Source: Verrucomicrobiaceae bacterium (lineage in GTDB: Bacteria > Verrucomicrobiota > Verrucomicrobiae > Verrucomicrobiales > Akkermansiaceae). From it: a stretch of 10,797 bases of DNA. The DNA is taken from assembly GCA_003820635.1 (NCBI GenBank), contig RPOS01000107.1:1-10797 (forward strand). Reading direction: 5' to 3'. The notes under the pieces are model-generated. The model worked only from the letters and a program-made list of their open reading frames with translations, did not search any database and was not told where the DNA came from. The position numbers and the translations under genes are program-made. This document shows positions 1 through 6,063 of the stretch, in pieces (positions within the stretch are counted from its first letter, which is position 1; each line of letters opens with the position of its first letter).

Positions 1-338
1 ACGTTCAACGGTTCAACACCCTGGGTTGGATCGCAGGCAGTGACCCCGGTTCCGATGGGCTGCACCGTCACCGTGGTGTTGTTTTCTGTGATGGTGATCG
101 TTCCCGGAGGCGTGATGATGGCGAGGTCCGACACCCTGCTGGGATACACAATGCTCCAGGTGAGGGTGGGTTTGGTTCCCGTCTGGACGACACTGGGAAA
201 CGCCGACAAAACCCCGATCGGTTCCAAGGGAATGGTGGAAGTTTTGCCGGAATTGCCTTGGGCGAGGCAAACGGAGGCCGCACAGGCATACGCGGCAAGG
301 ATGGCTGCCGGCAGGGCAGCACGTTGGCTGGTTTTCAT
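1..338 (-). CDS. N-terminal part of a secreted protein, runs off the left edge
   Basis: The frame is open from an ATG at 336-338 to the window edge (about 112 residues), so only the N-terminal part is seen. It begins MKTSQRAALPAAILAAYACA and continues to an AQG cleavage-like site near residue 26: a short positive start, a hydrophobic stretch and an Ala-rich end, which is a typical Sec signal peptide. The mature part is rich in Thr, Val, Ile and Pro (TPPGTITITENNTTVTVQP), resembling beta-sandwich or Ig-like extracellular proteins. The family is not recognised. The frame also stays open upstream to a second in-frame ATG at 474-476, which would add a Pro-rich stretch; the 338 start was preferred because it places the signal peptide at the N-terminus. 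No clear Shine-Dalgarno sequence precedes it. Confidence 0.6.
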   Translation of the reverse strand, partial: MKTSQRAALPAAILAAYACAASVCLAQGNSGKTSTIPLEPIGVLSAFPSVVQTGTKPTLTWSIVYPSRVSDLAIITPPGTITITENNTTVTVQPIGTGVTACDPTQGVEPLN

Positions 339-628
339 GGCTGGTTGTAAGGGTGGGTGTTTTTGAGAATCACCATTTCCGTCGGATTCCTCGTGAGCGG
401 GACTTCTCTTGAGGGACGGGCGGCCCGGTTCGGGCAAGGGCACGGGTTGCGGCGGGGGTGAGTCGCCTTGGACCATGCCGATTCGGGACAGAACCCCGAT
501 CCGGGCCGCCTGAGCAGCAACTGGGACTTGTTACCGTTCAGGAAAGGTGGGTGTTTGATTCAGTCAGTCTGGGTGTGTGGAATCAGGTGTTGGGTGTGGA
601 GCAGCAGTTGTCAGTCAGGTGAAATCTT
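339..628. other. Intergenic stretch between two minus-strand genes
   Basis: No convincing gene. The minus strand holds an in-frame Pro-rich extension of the downstream secreted-protein gene (from about position 520), which could be an untranslated leader or a longer N-terminus. A small GCCCG/CGGGC dyad lies near 423-435, and an 11-base motif (GGTGGGTGTTT on the plus strand) occurs at 352-362 and 546-556. Neither is strong enough to call a terminator or promoter. Confidence 0.4.
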
Positions 629-1423
629 TCAATAGCGCGGCAGGGTGAGGCCGCCGGTCCAGTCGTGCCAGGGGCCGCGTGGCACATCGCGCTCGTCGAG
701 GAAGCGCCATTCGACCTTCGCACCGCTGCGCAGTTTGAGGAAATCGCGCACGGCCGGGCTGAGGTCGATGCCGGCAGCCTTGTTGCGGTTGGCGCGCGGC
801 GGCTCGTTGCCGAACACATATTGCCAGTGATCCACTTCAAAGGGGCCGACGTCTTCCCACTGGGCGTAGCAGACTTTTCCTTCGTGATGAATGGCGACCC
901 AGCGGCCCTTGCAGACGGAAATGCCATCGCCGCGATAGGCTTCCCAGAACCACGGGATCACCTCGGAGGCCTCGGGCCGGTGAACGCCGCCTTTGGCGAC
1001 GTCATTGTAAGGCAGCGCGATGTAAAACGGGTTGAGCTGCGGGGTGAAATCCGCCGGAAGCAAGCCATTGCGGCGCTCGGGATGATCGTAGCCGCCGAAG
1101 TTTTGTTCCCAGTTCTGATCCCAGGCGCTCTTGTTGTTGGGCGTCGGGTTGTTCTCGGCCGGCTCTTCACCCACCCAGAACACGGTGGCCACCACGTTGC
1201 GCTTCCAAGGCAGGGTATCGCGCAGCGCATCGCGGGAATTCTCCACCACCACGCGCGCCGCGGCGGGGACGCCGAATGGATCACTCAGCGATGGCAGGGC
1301 CTCGCGCCGCTCATTCAGGAAGCTCTCATGCACTCCCGCCAAGCGGTCCGACAACCGGGCCGCGGCGGCCGTGCTCAGCAAGGCGGCGCTGACGATTCCG
1401 GTGGTGAGCCAAGTGATTTTCAT
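629..1423 (-). CDS. Secreted protein with probable RlpA-like double-psi beta-barrel
   Basis: This encodes 264 residues. It starts with a signal peptide (MKITWLTTGIVSAALLSTAA, cleavage after AAA near residue 22), so the protein is exported. The C-terminal half carries AQWEDVGPF (about 187-195) followed by AGIDLSPAVRDFLKL (about 217-231) and a valine-rich strand. This order (G-P-F, then a G-I-D-L-S helix) is the hallmark of the double-psi beta-barrel of RlpA/expansin-like proteins, which bind or cut cell-wall glycans. Two cysteines (about 171 and 185) could form a disulphide. The central region (about 75-165, Trp- and Asn-rich) has no family I recognise. It has its own promoter and faces the same way as the secreted protein gene downstream. 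The domain call rests on motif memory only; whether it is lytic or merely binding cannot be told. Confidence 0.75.
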   Translation of the reverse strand: MKITWLTTGIVSAALLSTAAAARLSDRLAGVHESFLNERREALPSLSDPFGVPAAARVVVENSRDALRDTLPWKRNVVATVFWVGEEPAENNPTPNNKSAWDQNWEQNFGGYDHPERRNGLLPADFTPQLNPFYIALPYNDVAKGGVHRPEASEVIPWFWEAYRGDGISVCKGRWVAIHHEGKVCYAQWEDVGPFEVDHWQYVFGNEPPRANRNKAAGIDLSPAVRDFLKLRSGAKVEWRFLDERDVPRGPWHDWTGGLTLPRY

Positions 1424-1765
1424 GCCTTCCGTGGTGCAAATCGGAGCGCTTCTGGCTCCAACATGGCCGGCATCATAAAATTTTAATGAACCTTAACAAG
1501 AAAAATCTTCATTAATTTTGAACGATCTGAAGATTCGGCTGTCCTGATTGTTTTTTACTCATTTCCAATGAGTTACCGGATCGATTTCTTTCGAGATCCA
1601 CCCGAATCCACTCCGGGACCCGGGAATAATTTGAGATTTTTTTCGCTCGAACGGCTTCTTTTAACCGAAATCAGGGCCCCAACCAATCATTTTTTTGGAA
1701 ATATTGAACGGTTTGAAAGATTAATTTTCAACGTGATCACGTAGGACCGCTGAACGCCGGTGGTT
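1424..1765. other. AT-rich intergenic region between mutL and the secreted barrel protein gene
   Basis: About 340 bases without a gene. It contains the promoter described at 1472-1499, a GGATC...GATCC dyad around 1578-1600, a TTGAAA/TTTCAA dyad around 1712-1731 and a perfect 12-base palindrome ACGTGATCACGT at 1731-1742, about 24 bases beyond the mutL stop codon. The last two could form hairpins after mutL but lack a clean GC stem plus T-run, so no terminator is called. The composition is distinctly AT-richer than the flanking genes. Confidence 0.45.
1472..1499 (-). promoter_or_regulatory. Sigma70-like promoter for the secreted barrel protein gene
   Basis: On the minus strand TTGTTA (1494-1499) and TATGAT (1472-1477) are separated by 16 bases, close to the TTGACA/TATAAT consensus, in a locally AT-rich stretch about 50 bases upstream of the ATG at 1423. 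A GGAAGG element lies only about 2 bases before the start codon, unusually close for a Shine-Dalgarno sequence. Confidence 0.5.
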
Positions 1766-3499
1766 TCAGGCTTTGCCGAGACCAAAACGGCGCTCGAGCT
1801 CGCGCATGCCGAACTCGGTGAGCGTCGGGCGTCCGTCGGCGGTGCAGTAGGGCAAATCGCAGGCGAAAAGCTCGACGAGCAAGGGCTGGGCCTCCGCAAG
1901 CCTGGGCACCACCAGCGCCGCAGCGCGCTTGGCAAGCACACGCGCGAGGCGATCAAAGGCGAAACGCGCACCCGATAGTGGATCGTGGAGCATTTCATCC
2001 AGCAACTCCCCTAGAAAGGGACGGGGCTCCTCGATGCCGAGGCAGGCAGGCAGGCTGCGGATCTGAATGGTATTGCCGCCGAAGGATTCCACCTCGATGC
2101 CGGCATCCGCCAAGGCATGGCGCTCGCGCAGCAAAAGGTCCATATCCCGGGGATCCAGCTCCAACAAAACCGGCACCAGCAAGCCTTGGGTGGCCACGCT
2201 GCCCTCGCGTTGGCGCAGCAGCGTTTCGTAAAAAATCCGCTCCTTCGCCGCCTTGGGATCGAAAAGCACGAGGCCGTCAGTGCTTTCCATCACGACGAAA
2301 CGCTGGCGCAACATGCCGAGAAAGCGGAAATCCGGGGCAGATCCCCCGCCCTGCGGTGCCTCGTGCACCGGTGGCGCGGGTTCGGACGCGGTGGGATTCA
2401 CCCAGCTTTCCAGCAGTGGCTGGGGCGCATGGAAAACCGGAGTGACCGGGCGCGGCGGCGCTTCCATGGGGGCAGGCGGAGTTTCCACACGCCGGACTGG
2501 CGGTGGCGCAGGTGGGCGCAGCCCCTCGGAAACGGCTTCCAGAATCGCATCTCGCACATCGATGGGCCGGTGAAAACGCACCTCGCGCTTGGCCGGGTGG
2601 ACATTCACATCCACCAGCGTCGGCTCCAAATCGAGCCACAGCCATGCAGCCGGGTGCAGCCCGTCCGCCAGCGCGCCGCGAAAACCCTCGGCCAGCGCGC
2701 GTGAAATCACCGCATCCTCGACCGGACGGCCGTTGAGAAAGACGAATTGGTGCCTGCGCCCCTTGCGCGCATGGCTGGCGGGCAGCACGAACCCCTCCAC
2801 CGAGACGCCATTTCCATGGGTGAGCGGCAGCGCGATCAATTCCCGCGCCATTTCCGGCCCGAGCAACTGGCGCACCCGGTCCAGCGCTTTTGCGGCGGGC
2901 GGCAGGTCGAACACCTCGCGGTCATCGCGCCGCAGCCGGAAGCGCACCCACGGCGCGGCCAGCGCGTGCAGGCGCAGTTGGTGCTCCACATGCGCCGCCT
3001 CCGTGGTCTCGGCGCGCAGGAATTTCCGGCGCGCCGGCATGTTGAAAAACAAGGCCTTCGCCTCGATCACCGTGCCGGGCGCACAACCGGCGTCGCGCAC
3101 ATCGCGGATTTTTCCGCCATCCACCAGAATCTCAGTGCCGGCCACCGCATCCGCCTCCCGCGTGACCATCCGGAAACGCGAGACGCTGGCAATGCTCGGC
3201 ACCGCCTCACCGCGGAAACCCAGCGTCCGGATCGCCGCCAAGTCGCCCGCGACGCGCAGCTTGCTCGTGGCATGCCGTTCCAGCGACATCAACGCATCCT
3301 CGCGCGACATGCCGCAGCCGTCGTCGCTCACGCGGATCAACGCCGCGCCGCCCCGGTCCATGTCCACGCGGACCTCGCGGGCCCCGGCGTCGATGCTGTT
3401 TTCCACCAGTTCCTTCACCACCGAAGCCGGGCGCTCGACCACCTCCCCCGCCGCCACCTGGCTGGCGAGGATATCGGGGAGGACGCGGATTTTGGACAT
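1766..3499 (-). CDS. mutL: DNA mismatch repair protein MutL
   Basis: MutL links mismatch recognition by MutS to strand removal; it is a cytoplasmic GHKL-ATPase dimer. The 577-residue protein has the full N-terminal ATPase set: ELVENSIDAGA (30-40), SDDGCGM (58-64), RHATSKL (75-81), TLGFRGEAVPSI (92-103) and the VDVNVHPAKREVRF motif (about 297-309). A Pro-rich linker follows (about 328-390), then the C-terminal dimerisation domain. The start at 3499 (MSKIRVLPD) fits the family; an open GTG at 3619 would add a 40-residue tail that merely translates a palindromic repeat. In the C-terminal domain the endonuclease motif DQHA(x)2E(x)4E reads DPKAAKERIFYE (414-425), and the CPHGRP-type motif reads CTADGRP (552-558), so the usual metal-binding residues are partly missing. 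It is divergent from ftsY. Confidence 0.95.
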   Translation of the reverse strand: MSKIRVLPDILASQVAAGEVVERPASVVKELVENSIDAGAREVRVDMDRGGAALIRVSDDGCGMSREDALMSLERHATSKLRVAGDLAAIRTLGFRGEAVPSIASVSRFRMVTREADAVAGTEILVDGGKIRDVRDAGCAPGTVIEAKALFFNMPARRKFLRAETTEAAHVEHQLRLHALAAPWVRFRLRRDDREVFDLPPAAKALDRVRQLLGPEMARELIALPLTHGNGVSVEGFVLPASHARKGRRHQFVFLNGRPVEDAVISRALAEGFRGALADGLHPAAWLWLDLEPTLVDVNVHPAKREVRFHRPIDVRDAILEAVSEGLRPPAPPPVRRVETPPAPMEAPPRPVTPVFHAPQPLLESWVNPTASEPAPPVHEAPQGGGSAPDFRFLGMLRQRFVVMESTDGLVLFDPKAAKERIFYETLLRQREGSVATQGLLVPVLLELDPRDMDLLLRERHALADAGIEVESFGGNTIQIRSLPACLGIEEPRPFLGELLDEMLHDPLSGARFAFDRLARVLAKRAAALVVPRLAEAQPLLVELFACDLPYCTADGRPTLTEFGMRELERRFGLGKA

Positions 3500-3513
3500 G
3501 CCGGAAGAGGAAT

Positions 3514-3602
3514 AGACACAAGACTTCAAGACACAAGACGCAAGAGAAGAGTGCTTCGCTCGATTCTTCCTCTTGCGTCTTGCAGTCTTGCCTCTTGTGT
3601 CT
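3514..3602. repeat. Long imperfect palindrome of CAAGAC-type heptads between mutL and ftsY
   Basis: The divergent gap is filled by iterated 7-8-base units: CAAGAC/CAAGAG starting at 3519, 3527, 3534 and 3541 on the left, and CTTG-containing complements on the right. The two arms pair: 3514-3523 with 3593-3602 (10 bp), 3527-3531 with 3586-3590 (5 bp), 3534-3546 with 3570-3582 (13 bp, perfect) and 3547-3550 with 3565-3568 (4 bp). That is about 32 pairs around a loop of about 14 bases. It would form a cruciform in DNA or a hairpin in either leader transcript. Because mutL and ftsY start on either side, their promoters must lie within or beside it. Confidence 0.8.
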
Positions 3603-3621
3603 TGTCTTCCCCCCCGCACCC

Positions 3622-4473
3622 ATGGCCGGTTTTTTCAAATCACTCTTCAACAAAGTCACCAACCGCGCGGAGATCGATTGGGACGACCTTGAAGCGGACC
3701 TCATTGCCTCCGATCTCGGCATCCGCATGACCACTGCCATCATCGACGAACTCCGCGGTCTCGGCCGCGAGGTTTCCGCCGAGGACGTGGTGGAAACCAC
3801 CCGCAAGCACCTGGCACAGCGCCTCCCGGTGGACTCGCCACCGCCCCTGCCCCGCCCGAATGGGAAACCGTTCGTCATCCTCGTGGTCGGCGTGAATGGC
3901 ACCGGCAAAACCACTTCCACCGCCAAGCTCGGCCTGTGGCTCAAAAACCGCGGCTTTTCCGTGATCCTCGCCGCAGCCGACACCTTCCGCGCCGCCGCCG
4001 TGGAACAACTCCAGCGCTGGGGCGACCGCCTCGGCCTCAGCGTCGTCAAAGGAAACCCCAACGCCGACCCCTCGTCGGTCTGCTTCAACGCCCACCAAAA
4101 AGCCATCGCCGAGGGCGCGAAATTCCTCATCTGTGACACCGCCGGGCGCATCCACACCCGCCACAACCTGATGGAGGAACTCGGAAAAATCCGCCGCACG
4201 CTCGCCAAGCAGGATGAAACCGCGCCGCATCTCACGCTGCTCGTCGTCGATGCCACCACCGGCACCAACGCGCTCAATCAAGCGAAGGAATTCCACAAGG
4301 CCAGCCCGCTCGACGGCCTCATCGTCACCAAGCTCGACGGCTCCGGCAAGGGCGGCATCGCCGTGACCATCCACGACCAACTCGGCATCCCGCCGCGTTT
4401 CCTCGGCACCGGCGAGGAGCCCGAGGCCTTCTCGATGTTCCAGCGCGCTTCGTTTGTGGAAGAGATCCTGTGA
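3622..4473 (+). CDS. ftsY: Signal recognition particle receptor FtsY
   Basis: FtsY is the membrane-associated SRP receptor GTPase; with Ffh it delivers ribosomes making membrane proteins to the Sec translocon. The 283-residue protein has a short N domain (1-70) and a complete G domain: GVNGTGKTT P-loop (90-98), DTFRAAAVEQL (120-130), DTAGR (172-176), TKLDG guanine-specificity motif (236-240), SGKGG (241-245) and the closing GTGEEPEAF (262-270). It lacks the long acidic A domain of the E. coli protein, as many bacterial FtsY proteins do. The ATG at 3622 was chosen because the open frame upstream only translates the palindromic repeat. No Shine-Dalgarno sequence is visible; the bases before the start are a C-rich run. 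It converges on the rhomboid-like gene. Confidence 0.96.
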   Translation: MAGFFKSLFNKVTNRAEIDWDDLEADLIASDLGIRMTTAIIDELRGLGREVSAEDVVETTRKHLAQRLPVDSPPPLPRPNGKPFVILVVGVNGTGKTTSTAKLGLWLKNRGFSVILAAADTFRAAAVEQLQRWGDRLGLSVVKGNPNADPSSVCFNAHQKAIAEGAKFLICDTAGRIHTRHNLMEELGKIRRTLAKQDETAPHLTLLVVDATTGTNALNQAKEFHKASPLDGLIVTKLDGSGKGGIAVTIHDQLGIPPRFLGTGEEPEAFSMFQRASFVEEIL

Positions 4474-4475
4474 AC

Positions 4476-4637
4476 CGTGGAGTGCGGTGGCATGACACCG
4501 CTTTGGCTCCATCCCGGCCCTCCCGAAGTCCATTTCTGTTACAGTCCCTATCCGGCAATCCTCCTTGATGTGGCGTATCCCGGCCTTCGAAAGTCCTGCG
4601 ATTGATTGAAAGCGGTGTCATGCCACCGCACTCCACG
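4476..4637. repeat. REPIN-like element: perfect 29-bp inverted repeats around a 104-bp core
   Basis: The left arm 4476-4504 and right arm 4609-4637 are exact reverse complements over 29 bases. Each arm contains its own hairpin, GCGGTG (4484-4489) pairing with CACCGC (4496-4501), and begins CGTGGAGT, so each arm has the layout of a REP sequence (short 5' tag plus palindrome), here as an inverted doublet. The core holds a degenerate direct repeat (4511-4531 and 4577-4596, both starting ATCCCGGCC). The element begins 2 bases after the ftsY stop codon and ends 1 base before the stop codon of the convergent gene. Because each hairpin is followed by TTT on its own strand, it could also act as a weak bidirectional terminator. 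No obvious target-site duplication was seen. Confidence 0.8.
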
Positions 4638-4638
4638 C

Positions 4639-5442
4639 TCACTCCGGCAAATGCTCCACACAATATTCCCGCCCGTCCTTGCCCACTCGGAATTCAAGCT
4701 GCGGATCAGTCACGTCCGTGCGGTCGCATGAGGCGCAGGTGTGAAAGGCCGGCTCATCCGGCTCCTTCGCGGCACGGAACCGCTTGCGCCGCTGGGCGCT
4801 CTCCAACACCTGCGCCGTTCCGCGCAGCGCCGGAATGCCGGCGAAGAGCAGGTAGTTCGCGCAACCTAACACAAAAAACGGCAGCAACAGCCAGTTGCCG
4901 AAAACCCCCAGCAGCATCACCCCCGCCTGGATCATCGCCAGAAAACGCACCTGCACCGGCAGGATGAAGAACATCAAAAACTCCACCCGCGGAAACAACG
5001 TGGCAAAGGCCAGAAACGAAGTTCCGTAGATCAGGAAACCCGATCCGGCCATCGCGTTGGGAAAAAAGAAATTCGCCACGATCAGCCCGAAGATCCCGCA
5101 ATAATAAAACAGGCTCGTCTTGAAAACACCCCACGCACCCTCCAGCGCATCGCTCATCATGAAGGCGATCATCACCATGAAGAAAATGAACAGCATTCCC
5201 ATCACGCCAACCCCCGCGAAACCCGAGGAGGAAAACAGGAAAGTCACCACCCGCCAGATTTCCCCGGAAAGAATCCGCCCGCGGTCAAACTCCAGCACGG
5301 CACCGATGTCCGGCCGGAACATCTGCAGCACATACACCAGCGCGTGCATCAGCGCGTAATACCGCAAAAAACCCGGGAACGAGACCCATCCCCAGCGCCG
5401 TTCCAGTGATCCAAGTGAAATCATCGCGGGAAAGATTCCCAT
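4639..5442 (-). CDS. Rhomboid-like integral membrane protein with C-terminal zinc-ribbon-like tail
   Basis: The 267-residue protein has about six hydrophobic segments between residues 25 and 205. GEIWRVVTFLF (60-70) and AGSGFLIYG followed by LFPRVEFLMFFILPVQ (132-164) resemble the rhomboid fold, where the loop after the catalytic helix usually reads G-x-S-G and the next helix is followed by a P-x-K/R stretch. The serine is kept in AGSG (S134), but no histidine is found in the last membrane segment (about 182-203), where rhomboid proteases carry the second catalytic residue; it is therefore probably not a protease. The cytosolic tail has CASC (236-239) and CVEH (261-264), a possible zinc site. 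The start at 5442 is uncertain; the Met at residue 7 is an alternative. It converges on ftsY. Confidence 0.8.
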   Translation of the reverse strand: MGIFPAMISLGSLERRWGWVSFPGFLRYYALMHALVYVLQMFRPDIGAVLEFDRGRILSGEIWRVVTFLFSSSGFAGVGVMGMLFIFFMVMIAFMMSDALEGAWGVFKTSLFYYCGIFGLIVANFFFPNAMAGSGFLIYGTSFLAFATLFPRVEFLMFFILPVQVRFLAMIQAGVMLLGVFGNWLLLPFFVLGCANYLLFAGIPALRGTAQVLESAQRRKRFRAAKEPDEPAFHTCASCDRTDVTDPQLEFRVGKDGREYCVEHLPE

Positions 5443-5520
5443 TTCCCACGGATTGACAAGCCCACTTCAGAGGCAGGGCCGCAGCGCTTCATTTTCCTCT
5501 TCAAAACCAGCCCGCACGCC

Positions 5521-5860
5521 ATGCAGGGGGCCCGGAAATCCATGCCCCCAGACGAGGATCCGGGTTTTCACTGCCATTTCACGAGAATCCTCCTCCCGTT
5601 CATCATGCACAAGCGCCAGAAATTCGGTCCCTCAGCCGAGGGCTTCGGTTTTCACTGCCTTTGCACGTGGTAAATCCTGCTGTGACATCGTGCACAAGCA
5701 CCCGGAATTCGGTCCCTCAGCCGAGGGCTTCGGTTTTCACTGCTTGTGCGCGTGGTAAATCCTGCTGTGACATCATGCACAAGCCCCCGAAACTCGGTCC
5801 CTCAGCCGAGGGCCCGGATTTCTCTCCCAATTCATGATGAAATCCCGATGTTACGCGGCG
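5521..5860. repeat. About four tandem copies of an 85-bp repeat with a conserved hairpin
   Basis: Two good copies (5606-5690 and 5691-5775) differ at about 7 of 85 positions. A third (from 5776) is well kept for its first 43 or so bases and then decays, and a degenerate copy precedes them (5521-5605). Every good copy has the hairpin CCCTC-AGCC-GAGGG (5629-5642 in copy 1). A second stem joins the end of one copy to the start of the next (GCTTGTGC with GCACAAGC across copies 2 and 3). The 85-base period is not a multiple of three and the frames shift between copies, so it is not coding. Role unknown. Confidence 0.85.
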
Positions 5861-6007
5861 TCACAGACGCGCCGCACCGCGCACCCGAGCCCCCGCTAGT
5901 GGGGTTGCGTGCTCTTTGACGTTCGACAGGGAAACCGGAGGCGGGCACTGCGGGCACCCTGCCCGCCATCAGGCGCGTGATGGCTGGGAAATGAAGCCCT
6001 GCGCCTG
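5855..6007 (+). promoter_or_regulatory. GC-rich structured leader upstream of gcvT
   Basis: This stretch contains GCGGCGT (5855-5861) pairing with ACGCGCCGC (5867-5875, 2-base bulge), GGCGGGCA (5940-5947) with TGCCCGCC (5960-5967), and GCCATCA (5965-5971) with TGATGGC (5978-5984). A competing stem, CAGGCGC (5970-5976) with GCGCCTG (6001-6007), would exclude the previous one. Glycine-riboswitch core motifs as I know them were looked for and not found. A TTGACA box lies at 6028-6033, but the matching -10 region (CAGAGT) is poor. The role is inferred only from position and structure. Confidence 0.3.
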
Positions 6008-6063
6008 TTGCCCGGTTTTCCCGCTGGTTGACAAGGCGGGGCCGGATTCGCAGAGTCCGCGGG

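Noticed and set aside
665..1486. Long plus-strand open frame opposite the secreted barrel protein gene
   Set aside because: It is antisense to a gene with a clear signal peptide and domain; its predicted protein has no plausible features and arises from high GC content.
1731..1742. Palindrome ACGTGATCACGT after mutL as a terminator or operator
   Set aside because: Perfect but it has no loop and no T-run; a single short palindrome is not enough to name a function.
3580..3621. Upstream TTG start for FtsY
   Set aside because: The extra residues translate the repeat arm; the ATG at 3622 gives the normal FtsY N-terminus.
3207..4277. Long minus-strand open frame spanning the mutL start, the palindrome and ftsY
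   Set aside because: It covers two firmly identified genes in other frames and translates the heptad repeat; low-complexity Gly and Arg runs indicate a shadow frame.
5453..5758. Plus-strand open frame across the 85-bp repeats
   Set aside because: The 85-base period shifts frame from copy to copy, so the conserved bases are not conserved as protein.
5521..5860. CRISPR array
   Set aside because: The whole 85-bp unit repeats with no unique spacers between repeats, and no cas genes are present.
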